This document shows positions 49,901-63,361 of a stretch of DNA of 64,000 nt, piece after piece. This DNA is from Phalacrocorax aristotelis. Taxonomy: Eukaryota > Chordata > Aves > Suliformes > Phalacrocoracidae. The DNA lies in NCBI RefSeq assembly GCF_949628215.1, contig NC_134311.1:61984205-62048204 (forward strand), read 5' to 3'. Under the pieces are notes generated by a model. The model saw only the letters and a list, made by a program, of their open reading frames with translations, was not told the origin of the DNA and made no database searches. Position 1 is the first letter of the stretch, and each line of letters begins with the position of its first letter. The position numbers were made by a program, and so were the translations under genes.

Positions 49901-52900
49901 CTGTAATTGGAAAACAAGAAATGTGTACTTTTCAGGTGCTTATGTTACAAGAGGATTGCACCTGAGTTTTGGTAATTATTTCCCTTCTGTTTTCTGGTAT
50001 TATTTTCTCACACAGGTCTGGTTTAGAACCTAACTATCCCCATCTTGTTTATAGCATCACATTTGTGCTTTTATTACCAAAGTGTCACACTAATCAAATG
50101 TATTGCAGGTATCATGAAAATACAACTGTAACATCCTTCCTTTATTTCCACTTATAAATGGGATGAAACAGCTTGTGCAAGGTCTGATCCAGAAAACTGT
50201 GGCAAAATTAGCTGGTTCAAATACCTTCCGGTACTTTCCAGAACAGATTTCAGGAGCTATTTCACTAGCTTCCCAGAAGCAGCTGATTTTTTTAATTAGT
50301 CCCTAAAAGTTAGTCTCAGAGGCTATATTATGGTTCCTTACAATAAACTGGATGCTCAGGGCCACCATAAACCCCATCTTATCTCTAGATTCAATGGAAA
50401 CAGTCTACATGCTCAAAAACAGTGTCAATATCCAGTAAAATTCTCTAGTTGGAAAATGGGCAAGACAAAGTAACGGCTGAAGATTAAAATCCAATAATAC
50501 TTTTTCTACCCTACACTCTCCCCACAGGTAGGAAAACATCTCTCAATAAGCAAGAGAATGCAAGAAAATGTGAACTATATTACCTGAAGCTGAACTACAG
50601 CACAGAAAGAAAGAAATGGATGACACTGCCTAAATTATAAGGGTATCTGAATCATGCTCTGCAGCTCGACACTGCAAAATTGTCAATCATTCAAAAATAT
50701 CCCACATATGATATATACACTATTAGAAATTCAGCTAGTGAAAACATAATAAACATCCACATGCATTTCATAGGGAGACCCATATAAACGTGCATTCCAC
50801 ATCTCTGCAAAACAGATTACAGATCTGTTAGTAAGCAAACATAGATATAGTTCACTTTAATCTAAGGCTGCTGTAACATAAGTAAGTATTAGTAAGAGCT
50901 ATGAAATCTGAACTTGGTAACTGATAATTGTTGTATTCTGGCCTCAACCAGACTTCTGCAGATTTCCAGTGACATATGAGAATGTTCTAGCTTCTAAAAG
51001 GAAGCCTAACAGATCCACAAGTATTAAACTGCACTTAGTTGAGCTGCCGGTTCTTTTTTATGCTGCGAGCTCATACTTAGGTTTTTAGGTACCTCTGATA
51101 CCAGAGTTAAACTGTAAGCTAAGATGCACAATATCTACCATCATTTAAAGAGACAAGTTTAAAGGTATGTCTCACCCAAATAACTTGTTATAAATTACTC
51201 TGCTGAAGTCATCCAACAATCTGTTCTAAATTAACCTCAACACGAATTCCAGAGAAATTTTCTGAAGAACCTAATTACATCAGACTAATAAAAAACAAAC
51301 AAAGGAAGTTCCAGAGTCACAGAACCATCACAAAAACGGCTTCTCTTTTTAATAGGAACCAACTTCACTTTTACTGATTAACCATGCTTAGCAATGGTAT
51401 CGAAACAGAAAAGTTTGTATGTTTACAGACCAACCAATACAAGAGATGCTAAATTAAGAAATACCAAATTAAATATGAGCAGACTGCAGCAGGAAATTTT
51501 TTTTAACTCTTTCCCTCAGATACAGTTCTCATCTCCTAGCAGGAGAATCACAAAATCCTTAGAAAGGATCAAGACAGGTATGAATACTGGAAGATCAGGA
51601 CAACAACAAGAAAATCTCCAGACCAAGGCACTTAAGAGTCTGAGAAAACAAAGGGAGAGATTAGGTTTATACTGAATAAGAACATAACAAAGATCCAAGA
51701 GGTTTTACCAAGTTTTGGCGAATCAGCTATTAGGTATGCGACAAAGGCACTAACAATGAGTTCTTAACAAATTCATATTTGTGTTTTTTGAAAACCAGTC
51801 AAGCTTCCTAACACTACTATTTATCCAATTGTTATGAAAAGAGTTTATTCTTAACTCACTAACATACCTACCTTTTACCTTTTGCACAAAAATCAAGGGG
51901 TCAGGTGAGATTTGGTGATCACCAAGTATCTGAGGACTGCAAAGGTGTTTTTAACAGAGCTTCGTCCACAGCTCTCTGATACTGGATGTATATTTCTTCC
52001 TGCAAAAATCATTCTAGAAGCAGATTAAAGTCTTCCTCATGTTCTCAGTTCTTCAACTAAAAGTTCTAAAAAGGCTTTTGACAGTGCTGCTATTTCAGAC
52101 GATTCAGACCTCTCCTATGAAGCAGTACAGTGCAGTCGTAAGGACAGAGGCCTGGGCCAGAACTACACAATATTCAGAGTGCAAAGTCGGCAGCAGAATA
52201 TCTGAAATTTCAATAAGCCCATAGAAGAAAAACTTTTCTAGGCCTAATTCTTCCAGCTAGTTTTGATGAAAGAACAGCAGCAACAAAAGCACAGATGTCA
52301 TTCTAAAACACTATCTGACTGATTTCATAGGTTTACAGTAAATACTACCAAGAAAAGCAACTATTGAGGATATCGGTCTCCACACTACCAAAGTTAAGAA
52401 AACACTTTCTCTCATGTGATTGTACATATTATTGGTCTGGCAATTAGACGTGGGAAAATTTAGTATTTTCATTATTAAACCTTACTAACTTCCAAGAGGC
52501 ACAAACACCCTAGCCATAATTAAACTGGGAAACAAACATCATATCAGGAAAGGACAAATATTAACATCTCTTTTTTTAAATATATTTTATAGTACATAGC
52601 CTACCCAGCTTTAAGTTGCCAATTCCATGTTTTATCAGTCTTCATAAATACTCTTACAGATCCTAGCTTTCTGATGTTGCCAACAAGTTTGTCCTAGCAT
52701 GTATTTTAACATAAAAACATTTTCATTACAAGCACGAACTCTGCTTTGATGATCTGGCAAATATTCAATACCTCTAGGATACTCTTCATTCTCAGGAAAA
52801 TATTTTTGGTAAATTGAGAACGAATCACAAAAAGTGAGAATGGGATGCCAGCAAGACCACTTTGCTGCCACAGGCAGGATTTATTACGCTTAAATCCTTC

Positions 52901-55900
52901 ATGATCACCTTGGAACAAAACAGCTTGCTTTTCAACTTAAGTTAGACCAACAACTGAGACTACCACACTATTTTGCAACACATCCCATCACTACGAAGGT
53001 TCCTTCCACCAGGTCTCTTTTCCTGCTATTCAGGCCCATTACTTAAGCTGTCCCCATCAGTCAGACGTTTCTGCATTGTGTGTCACCCAAAGCACTTGCA
53101 ATCTCTGTTCAAATCCATACTATCCACAAATAGGCATACACTCTATTTCATGATTTAAGTTATTAATAAAAATACCAAAGAGACTTCTTTAGAAATTTAC
53201 TTGATAGATCCTTCCAGCTTGACATCAAACAAGAGCTGCCTTTACAAAGTCTGAGGAGCCACTAAGACAAATAGGTAACATTGATCAGCAATTTACTTGA
53301 GAAAAATAATTCTGCTTTTCAGAAACATAGAACCCACAAAACCAAAACAAAACCCAACCAACAAACCCATTTAAAGTATTTAAGTAGAATGAAAGTCAGT
53401 AGAATGCACCCATACAAGCGTTTACAAGAAACTGCTTTAATAACACTGACAGACATGAAGAACCCATTTGTCTGCTAGTAAGCCTTCTCTTATGTACACA
53501 CCACACAATGGATCAACTGCTGTTCATTAACACTGATAAAACAGCTGTTTTACTCCCAGCATTAATATAGCTGTCAGAAGAAAGCTTATTGAGGTAAATA
53601 AACACCACAGATCCAAACACGATTCCACTGATTGTAGAAACTCTTTTGGTAACAAAAGAGTAGGACCAAAATATACCACTGAATGTTTACGTCAGCATTC
53701 CCTAGCAGCACAAAGTCAAAACACATCTGCCATTCTTTTACCAAACTGCCATAAAAGCTAGCTTGGCTCAGGTTGTCTATTACTGAAATAGAGCTGCACA
53801 ATCCTAGAAAGGTAAGGAAAAGACACTGAAACACTCCTATCCTCATACCATTAGCACTCAAATGCATTTAAATTTCTTTAATCAGACTGCTCAAAATATT
53901 CAGTCTCATCTCAGTAATAGCCTCTGACGTCTGATTCAAGTATTGAATAGTGACTTCAGAAACAAAAGCCTTCCATAGCCCATAAATTTAGATAAAATTT
54001 ATGTTTCACTGTGTTGTGGACAGCAAAGAAAAAAAAACATGTTCTTAAATTTTACTTCTTGTGGGGGATCTGAGAAAAGGCTGTAAAGCATTTTGTTTCA
54101 GGTAACATGCAATAATTATTCCAATATTCAATTATATAAAATGAATTCCAGAGTTTTGTGAAATATGATCTTCAATATGAAGGCAGTGAATGCCAAGGAA
54201 TAATGAACAGCTGGTTCCAAATTATGTACAGTGAAAAGATTTGTCATACATCTAACTCAGTCATCCACTTTCAGCAACATTAGCAGCTGAAATAAGAACA
54301 CTGCACAGAGTATACTTAACCAACATCCAAACACAGTTGGGCTGGGGTTTTTTATCACTGAGTCAATAAGGTCCTTTTGTGACAGAAACTATTTTTCACC
54401 AGTTGTAAAGCAGCTGGAAACACTACTTTTTAAACAAACTTATTTGCGTCATCTAAACAGCATTTGGGAAAACTTAATATATTGCCTGTTTTAGAAAAAG
54501 AAGTAACATGCTAAGAAAAGGGAAGCAGAAAGCAACTGCTTGAATCAGGAGTCAAGACTTCTGTGTAAAGCCTAAGAAAAAACATCTACAGTCAACTCCC
54601 AAAACTCTGCAAAAAAATGAAAAAGGAACTAAACCAACTATCATTAGTCTACCTTGTGCATAACAAATTAAGAAATCAAATATTAAACAGTATAGCTGAT
54701 TTTCCTTGCACTACTACATTTTTCTTTTTTAAATCACCACAGAAAAGATATAAGTAAAATCGCACTTAGAATAACAGCACAAAATTGTGAGTTTTACTTG
54801 ATGAAATCATGAACTATTTCACTGATAAGGGAAACGAAAAGTCTAAGAAAACTAATTGGCTTGCTTTGCCTTGCAAAATGAGGATCTCAGATGTATTTAA
54901 ACAGTGGTTATAAACATATGAAGGAGTAAATTCTACGAAGAAAAGATATGTCCTAACCCAAAACACCGTAAGAATCACAAGAAGATACCAACCGCAGTAG
55001 GTTTAGGCTGGACACACAGCCCTGAAGATCAGAAGGCCAAGATTCTGGAATAACTTTAAGACACAGGACAAGTATTTGAACCTGCCAATTCCTGCTATGC
55101 TTCCAAGTCAAAAACTAATAATTGTAACTAAAGAGTTTAATGTGTAGCACAAGCATGTACACAAAGATAACGTTGTAATAACTAATCCACTTTTTCCCAT
55201 CTTAGGTAGTAACTGTATAAGAATATTGTTTCCCCAGCAACTTTTTTGCCCTCTTTCCCTCACTGCTTGAAATCACTAGAGTGTTTAAAAAACAAACTTT
55301 AAGCATGAAGACCACCTACTACCAAGTATAAATCAAATTCTTTTTTTTTCCCCTACAAAACCAGACAGAATTCAATATAGTACCAAAGCAGAAAACACCC
55401 TGTACCCATGAACTTTTGGATTACCTTGTTTTCAGATTATTTTAGTGAAGTGCTTCTTCAAGCTTCATATTATATTACAATTTTCACCTTACCTGAAACC
55501 TTTAATTCACTATTACTGGGACAAAACATGGAACAGCCAAAATGACTAACATTTAAGTTTCGTGTGCAAAGCTTGCTTGTAAACTCAAAACCTCCATGTA
55601 GTTAACACATAAAACAGGGACATGAAGTACATAGATCAAGAAGATCCAGTCAAACAAACTATCCAAAACAGTGTTATGAAATACATCTTTGATTTAACAA
55701 ACACCATTTCTTACACTTTAATAAAATTTGTGCACTTTCCTGCAATAGAATATTTATTTAACAATCTCTTCTTTTTCCTCCCCAAAGTTTACCAGAAGAA
55801 AGAAAAAAAGACAAGGAAAAAAAAATGCTTGCTCATTCTCATACCATTTGTCCTAGATTAGGGACTCCAGCCACCACAGCTACATCAGTTAAAGATTTCA

Positions 55901-57489
55901 CCCTCCTTTACTCCTGAGCAATTTCACCAAACAGGGAGACTGGCAATACATGGCAGTACTTTCTAACCACTAGTGAAGCATGTGGGAATTACAGGCTAAG
56001 CATAACGCAGAACCCTAGCAAGCATCTGTTAGTCCAGTCCGTATCTCTACTTACCACATTAAAAAATGGGAATACAGTGCAGTCACATACCAGACTCATT
56101 ACAGACAGGGTAACAGTAGAGTCACTACAGAGAGAACTGCATGCATTTATTAACTCACTTAGCTGCAGCGCTAAACCATGAAGCAGTTGTGCTGCCAAAT
56201 GTTATGGAGCAAAAGGGTGAAGCAAGACAGACCAACCTAGACTTCCACCCCCCACCCCCAGCATCTATAAAATGCTGATAACACCTAGACCTGACTAAGC
56301 TTTATGAAAAAAAGAAAAAACACCACACAAACCCCAAGCCCAAGTCTCCAACTCAAACACTGGAACACTTATGATATAACCAGACTCCCTTCATATAATG
56401 TCTCCTGCACAGCTCCTGCTAACACATTGGAAGAATAGCGATTTCCTTTACTAATGTCTTCAACCTGGCCTTAAACATATCATCAAGAAAACAATGCTAC
56501 TGAGGTCTGGAATAAACTGGTTATATAAACAAATAATTTCAGTGATCAGTCCTGCTTCCTTATAACAATGACCCTTTATCCAGAATTTCTTCTAGCTTCA
56601 GTTCCATTCACCAAATCTTTCCAGCATCAGAAACCCTCTCTCCCTCTCCCTCTGCTTACACAACACTAAAAACAGCCATACAGCACCCCTGAAAGTGCAT
56701 AATACTCTTCAGGAGCTGGAAAAGTGACTCCCATGAGAATTCATCTCAAAGGAATCTCTACCCTGGCTGCGTTACTGGACATGAGAGCCCACAGATGTGG
56801 GCATGGGGGAAGAAATTAACTTCTGGGATACTGCAAGAGCAGAGAGCAGAACAGGTAGATGTCATTAAAGCATTCTGAATTTTAGTTCCATAGGTGTTTT
56901 TCCTATGAAGAGGTCAAATAAGAAAAAATGAGCCCGATTATTAAAGTACAGAATCCTGAAAGGACTATGGCTTATAAGGCAATATGCATTCACATTTAAC
57001 TGATTTTGAGATTATTTTCATTATTTGGTTTAAGTAGCTCTAACTAGAGAAAATGCATTTAATATCACATTTTAAATATATTAAACTATAACACTATAGT
57101 AATCTTACAACTCCTAAGATTCAAGTGTAAAAACATGTAATCCTACCTTTTACTTTCCCAGGTCCACACCCACTGCAGATAACAGGAGGAATGTCTCAAT
57201 ACAACTCTTCCATTTACCAGAGAGGGGTTATGAACTTTAAGCATCACCTTGTAATGAACCATTGCTACCTTGTAACTGTATACTCTTGCCCAACAGTCTA
57301 TAGTCCCATCGATAGCTTTACCAAAGTGTCCCTCATCATTTTCACCTTCACAGAATTTTACATGAGAAAAATGTAAGCCATTAAACTCCTTAGTTTTACA
57401 CCTGTAAAGTACCTTCTGAAAAATTTAAATAGAACACTCCCTGGGTGTTCCAAAAGACTGAGGACCAACTTGTACTTCATTAGAAGATC

Positions 57490-58710
57490 AAAAAGAGTAT
57501 CAGTCTCTCCCCATAGGTAAGATACTCCAGTCCCTTAACCTTCTTTGCAGTCCTTTGCTTTATTCGCTCCACTAAGTCTGTAACTTTCTTGTACCAGGGA
57601 GTCCATCATGGGATGCAGTGCTCTACATACAGCCTTACCAGGTCTGAGTAGAGGAGAAAGATTAACCCTCCTTGACCTGCTGGCAACACTCTTCCTAATC
57701 TAGCCCAGGGAGATGTTGGTAGCCTTTGTTCTGAGGATGTATTGCTGGTCCATGGTTGGCTTGCTGCCCAATATGACCCCCAGGTCCTTCTCTGCAGAGC
57801 TGCTTACCAGCTCATCAGCCCTCAGCATGTACTGGCATATGCAGCTACTACTCCCCAGGGACAGGACTTTGCATTTTCCCTTTGCTGAACTTCATGAGGA
57901 TCCTCTGTCCAGCTCTCCATCCTATCCAGGTTCCTCTGAATGCAGCACAAACACCCAGTGTATTAGCCACTCCTTCCCATTTTGTATCACCTGCAAACTT
58001 GCTGAGAGTAAACTCTGTCCCAGTGTCCAGGACTTTAATGAAGATGTTCAATAGTATGGGCTCCAGTACTGAACCCTGGGGTACAGCAATAACAGCTTCC
58101 TCCAAATGGCCTTTGTGCCACTGATCACAACCCTGATGAACTGGGTCTGGCCATTCAGCCAGTTTGACACACCTCATCATTCACTTCTTCACACATACTT
58201 TGCCAGCTTCTCTATGAGGATGTCATGGAAGACAATGTCAAAAGCCTTACTGAAGTCAAGATAAACACAATCCATTGCTCTCCATTCATTTACCAAGCTA
58301 GTCACCACACTGTAGAGGGCTATTAGCTTGGTTAAGCATGCTTTCCCCTTCATAAAGCCATTCTGATGGCTCCCACTCACCTTCCTGTCCTTCAGGTGTT
58401 TGGAAACAGTTTCCAGGATTAGTTGCTGTACCACCTTCCCATGGACTGAAGTGAGGCTGGCTGGACTGTAGTTCCCTGGACCCTCCTTCTTACCCTTCTT
58501 AGTGACAGGATTGACAGTTGTTCTCTTCTAGTACTCAAGAGCCTCTCCCAAGGACCGTGAGACCTCTCAAAGATAACCAGGAATGTCACTGCAATGACAT
58601 CAGCTGGCTCCCTCTGTACTCATGGGAGCATCTTGTCAAGGCCCATGGATTTACACGTATCTTATTTAAGTGTTCCCTAACCTGATCCTTTCTCCACCGA
58701 GGGTGGAGAA
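57490..58710 (-). mobile_element. CR1 LINE, degenerate, truncated at both ends
   Basis: Minus-strand frames give [59 protein letters not shown] and [18 protein letters not shown]. The catalytic FADD motif is changed to FAGD, so the enzyme would be dead even without its frameshifts. The 3' CR1 terminus is not visible near 57.49 kb. Sense relative to GPBP1. Confidence 0.9.
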
Positions 58711-58991
58711 AAAAAAGCACAGCAGAACTTCAAGATGACAAGGACATGAGATCAGAGACCATCCCCACCCAATTTTAAGTGCATGTTGTTTAACTTGTCT
58801 AACCAGTATTTAGCTGGCAGAAGACAGACAGTCCCACTGGTATTGAAGAGATCCAACTCAGGGAGGTCTCTTCAAGAGTACAAAATAAGAATATTTCCCT
58901 AGCCCAGAAAGCCATCTTCAATATTTAAGACAGGTTTCATTACTGTTGGCAAGATACATTTGCTAACACTCTTTGTCTGAACTAACAGAAT

Positions 58992-59020
58992 AAAAAAAAA
59001 AAAAAAGCTTTGCTTTTTTT
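58992..59020. repeat. A-tract with perfect short hairpin
   Basis: Fifteen A, then GC-TTT-GC, then seven T: AAAAAAAGC pairs with GCTTTTTTT around a 3-base loop. Most likely a by-product of homopolymer expansion. Confidence 0.7.
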
Positions 59021-61347
59021 ATAATGTCCTAGCATGAAGAAACAGACAAAAATGGTTGCAATCACTACCATAAGGAAAAGGCTGGTCAGTGTAATAGTAA
59101 AATAGCCAAATCACCTAGAAGCTAAAAATTTATTTTAGTAAAAAACTGTATGCTTTTGGCCATCTTATGGATTTACCATATTAATAAAGACATGCAATTT
59201 AAATGGAGCTGACTAAAATTTTACAGGAAAGCAAATTTTAAAATAATGCTAAAAATTGGGGGGGGGGAACAAAAAAAAGAAACCACCCTGACAGCTGAAT
59301 CCATCTCACCAGAATCTAGAGACAAGTTAAAAAAGTTTACTTCTATAACTACTTATGCTCTGTGGATAGCCTATATTATTTTACAGGAAGTAGTTTCTGT
59401 GACACTGGGTAGCAAAGTTATAAACAGAGGGGGGAAGCTTCAAGCAAGCCATGAATTCCCAGTGTTAGAAGGCAGATACAAATTCAAATTTCTTGATTCT
59501 CCCTGAAGACCAGTTTAGAAATTCTGTCTATTGATTAGCATACAGAAACCCATGAACACAACGAATGTTAAAAGCACATATATACACACTCCTAGTTTTA
59601 AGGAAGGTCTAAAATTAGGATGTATGCATATCTAAGTGGAACATACCTTTGATCTTTTACCTAATGCCTCACAGATTGTTATTACTGTAAATACAGCACA
59701 TTACAAACTATACACGGGAACCTTAACTCCACCCTTGTTTGACAACCCACCCTCACCTTGCCAACATAATTTTAGTATAATGGGGTAAAAGAAGGTTGTA
59801 AGCCATCAGAATTAAAGCATACTACAGTGTTCTTATGACAGTAGGAAAAAATAAAAGGTTATACATTTAGTGTCTCAAGTGAGTTGCTACTGCTGCTGCT
59901 TTGCTTCCTCAGTAATGAGCCTCAGCAAGTATATCAAATCCTTATTAAGTCCAGAAGACAAGCAAAGTGTATATGACTTTCAGAGAGACCCAATAAGCAA
60001 GTCTGTATGACACCTTACAAAAGAGTGACCATCTCACAGGAAGAGAAAGGAGGCACACAGTTTTCTAGCAGGGAAGTAAAATTGAATTATTACTATCAGA
60101 GATACACAAAACACCAACTGTACTGCATTTCATGACAAAAAAAGCTATTTGCCAAAGTCAGTTGTGGGGTTTTTGTTGTATTTTTTTTTTTCCTGAAGAA
60201 CAGAAGCAGCAGGCAAAGTTCTCACTAAAACAGCAGCTCTGGAATAACCAAGCTACAGCATAAATTGACCCTTCAGTTCTCCCATCTTGTGCCAGTTTCA
60301 AATGATTATTTCATTTATTTAGCATCATCCATAGGAAAAACTACAAAGTTTTGCTCTGAATTAGGCAAAGAAACTATATGCACAGGTCCTAGCCATCAAA
60401 CTACAGAGTCTCTCTTCTTCGTAAACAAAAACATTCAGTACTTTTCTCAAACTAAGCAGGCCTTTAAAACAACCCATTCCATCAAGTTTTTCCTCTGCCA
60501 CAAAACACGTTTTCAACTAAAAAATCCCTTGTTATAACAAGTTCTTCCCTGTTATCTCTAGTCAAGAATAGCACTTATTTGAAGTTGGTAAGTGTAAGCT
60601 TCAAACAATACTTGTTTAAACTATACATCTCAATTTTCATTACCCTTTTAAAAACACAGCTTATTAGAGATCTTACTTTAATTCATTTAGTTTAAACAAA
60701 ACAAGTTAATTTCAAGTTATTTTGCTATCCAAAATTTGCATGTCAATAAAACAGAAAACAATATTCAACCTTAACACAAGCATTACAGAATTTTTGAAAA
60801 TGGAAGCATTTCTACTGATCACAAATTGCTGCAAAAGCATGAGAACTACTGGAACTAAAGATTATTTATTTCCTTTCTTTTTTTCTGCCCATGTAAATGC
60901 ACAGCCACAACAGCAGAATATGATTAAGTCTTTACAACCATCCTTTTAACATTTTCAAGGGGAAGTGTGTGTGTGCAACCCCCACTGCATTTCAGTGTAG
61001 GAGACTGTTTATGGATGTATAATTTACAAACAAGGTTAAGTTTGGGTATGCTAATTCTCTCAAGTTCTTTGGTTCTCTAAAATTTGTTGTCAAAGACTCG
61101 TATCTCCAATAAAAGGAAAGGGAGCTGAACCTCTAAAAGTTTTCTCTCTCACTGGTTCAACAGACATTAGAAAGTTCTGAACAGTTCAGCCAAAGCCTCT
61201 TTCTCAACTTTGCTACTGCAGAGCAAGTAAAATCTCCAGTTTTAGTTTCATTGTTCCCACCATCCAGTATAGAACTGTGAGTATTCTAGCACTGGACAAT
61301 AAGGAAGAATAAAAGAAAATACTTATACTTTTTTTTTTTTAATTTAC

Positions 61348-61461
61348 CTTCTTGCCTCATCTTTCAAAGACAGTGTGATAACTAAGGCTTCCTGCAGAAC
61401 ACTGAAGAAGGAGCGAAGTCCTCTGTCATATCTGAACACCTCCAAAAGTCTTATGACATGC
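61348..61461 (-). other. Exon-like island, unidentified
   Basis: A pyrimidine-rich acceptor (CTCATACCTAG) and a GAAG|GTAAAT donor enclose 114 nt. One frame (1 + 37 codons + 2 nt) is fully open and reads HVIRLLEVFRYDRGLRSFF then SVLQEALVITLSLKDEARR, with charge and hydrophobic spacing like a real protein. I do not recognise the family, and the plus strand is also open over part of it. It could be an exon of an unknown or alternative transcript, a pseudo-exon, or chance. Confidence 0.25.
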
Positions 61462-62901
61462 CTAGGTATGAGAATAGTGTGGAGTCAAACTGTAATGGTC
61501 AATTTTTTCACCATTTAAAGCCAACACATTCTCTAGTAAAGCCTAGCTTTACAGTGACTTAGGAAAAAAAAAAACCAAAACACACAAAAAGCTTAAGGAA
61601 AACCCACCTTCATTTCTACTTAGGGTTCAAGTTCCTTTTGTGAGGATGAATCAAGTGAAGCACACTTTGTTTTGCATAAGGATCTAGAATGTCAGCAGAC
61701 TTGCAGGGACAGTGGTGTTCTAAAAATACCAACCATTGCTCTTTATTGTACGGTCCCCTTTCTACACATAGATGTGGGTCACAAGCAACAGGGTTTGCAT
61801 CACTTCTGTGAATCAAATGTTAATGTCACAACAATCAAAACATCTTTTAGGAAATGGTTTAGAAACCACCAAAGTTAATGAGCGCGCTTCAAATAACTTA
61901 ATAATCACTTTATCAGAAAAAGTTTTTCCTTCTTGCACTGTACCAAACTGTAAATTAAAAAAAAAATATCTAACTATTTGATAACACAGAATAACTTCGT
62001 ATTTGAAGGTAAACTACAGCCAGGTTCCTTCTGCTTGAAACCCCACACACTTGCAGTACCATTTAGCAGAAAGCTAGCTAAATACTGATCTCTTGCCCTT
62101 TACAAGGTTCAAAGTCCAAAAGCTGAAATGCAATAACATCACCACCCCATTCAGTATACGTTGTATAATAAGATCACAGAGCATTCTTTTGCACTTCGGA
62201 GTCTTCACAAAGATCTGAAGAAAAAGCAGCTGAAAAAGGTAGTGGTTTTGACATATCCTGAGCATATGAATCAGCAAAACAATCTTGTGTATTTCATCTG
62301 TTTCCCTGACTATATTTACCAGTAGGTGATTGTGGAGTTGATAGCACCACACAGGACACTATCACCAGTTACTGTGTAATACTACTGCTCAAACATACAC
62401 AGTAACAAAAACCAGAAAGTATGCCAAGTCTCATTCAAGTTCATTTATAATAAGGTCTGCAAATAGTTCATCAATAACTTCTAGTGAAGTTGCTTTTATT
62501 TTTTAGCACTAGGAGTAAATCCTGTCTAGCAATGAGAACTATCACTGTCACAGTTTTATCCACACATTTTAAACAAGATAAACTCATTAAAATGGAGGGG
62601 GGGAAAGGAGCATAAAGTACGTTAACTTGTGAAGTAGCAACAAAGCTAAGTATCTACACAATTTCCCTCTATCACTTTACAGATATAATTCCACTCAAGC
62701 TTTGCTGTAAGTTTAAATTCTGCTTACTCTTAAAAGCTTCCACCAACAGTTTTTTCATACAGCAGAGCAGCCTGCCCCACTCAAGACAATTTCTCAATAC
62801 AAATGCACCCATTTTAGGATGCTACCAGAATAAACACATCAGTAAAAGAGCCAAGCTGCTGACAGTTGTTCCAGTACAAAAGCTATGTTTACATCAAGGT
62901 T

Positions 62902-62990
62902 TAAAGTATAAGCTCTTGTGGGCAAGGACCTTATCTTCATAGTTGTCCACAACCCACTTAACACACTGTCAGCACTATACAAATAAAAAC
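62902..62990 (+). mobile_element. Ancient L3/CR1-like LINE or SINE 3' tail
   Basis: AAGTATAAGCTCTTGTGGGC then AAGGACCTTATCTTCATAG and GTCAGCACTATACAAATAAA follow the layout of the old amniote tail (TGTAAGCTCTT-GGGCAGGGAC ... GCACTATACAAATAAA) found in L3-type LINEs and in tortoise-type SINEs. Family assignment is from memory. Confidence 0.5.
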
Positions 62991-63188
62991 CTAAAGGAGG
63001 AATTAAAGTGGACCAACATGCTAGGCATTTTCTCCTCAGTGGGCGTCATCCAAGTATGAATATTGCTTAGGGTACAAGGGCACAGCTGTAAGATATGCCT
63101 GAATCCTTGTCAAATACATACGCACACAAATAAGAACAACTGCACTTCCCAAGTGCAAACACAGTCAAGAGAAAAAGAATTATCCTAC

Positions 63189-63361
63189 CAGCAAACAGAG
63201 ATATGTCAAGACAGTTAGTTTAATGAAGCTAAAAAGCAAATTCTTCAAAACATCCAGAAGGGAAAGAATCCAGATGAAGAAGTCAAAGACAGTAAGTGGA
63301 GGATACAGCTCCTTGATTTCAGTGAGAGCCTCTTGTAAAGAGGTATCTCCCAGCACTGAAC
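63189..63361 (-). other. Exon-like island, hydrophobic reading, unidentified
   Basis: Acceptor CTATTAAG|G and donor TTTGCTG|GTAGGA enclose 173 nt whose third frame is open for 57 codons: SVLGDTSLQEALTEIKELYP, then a strongly hydrophobic stretch (FDFFIWILSLLDVLKNLLF). The plus strand also has a plausible hydrophilic reading ending LLDFSESLL, so the strand is not settled. Exit phase does not match the island at 61348-61461 directly. Confidence 0.2.

Noticed and set aside
51394..51675. 93-codon lysine/arginine-rich plus-strand frame
   Set aside because: A-rich sequence naturally gives Lys/Asn/Arg/Gln-rich frames; no motif or partner exon found.
62074..62352. In-frame TGA read as selenocysteine
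   Set aside because: There is no evidence for a complete gene or a SECIS element, and the frame is not established as coding. A decayed or chance frame is simpler.
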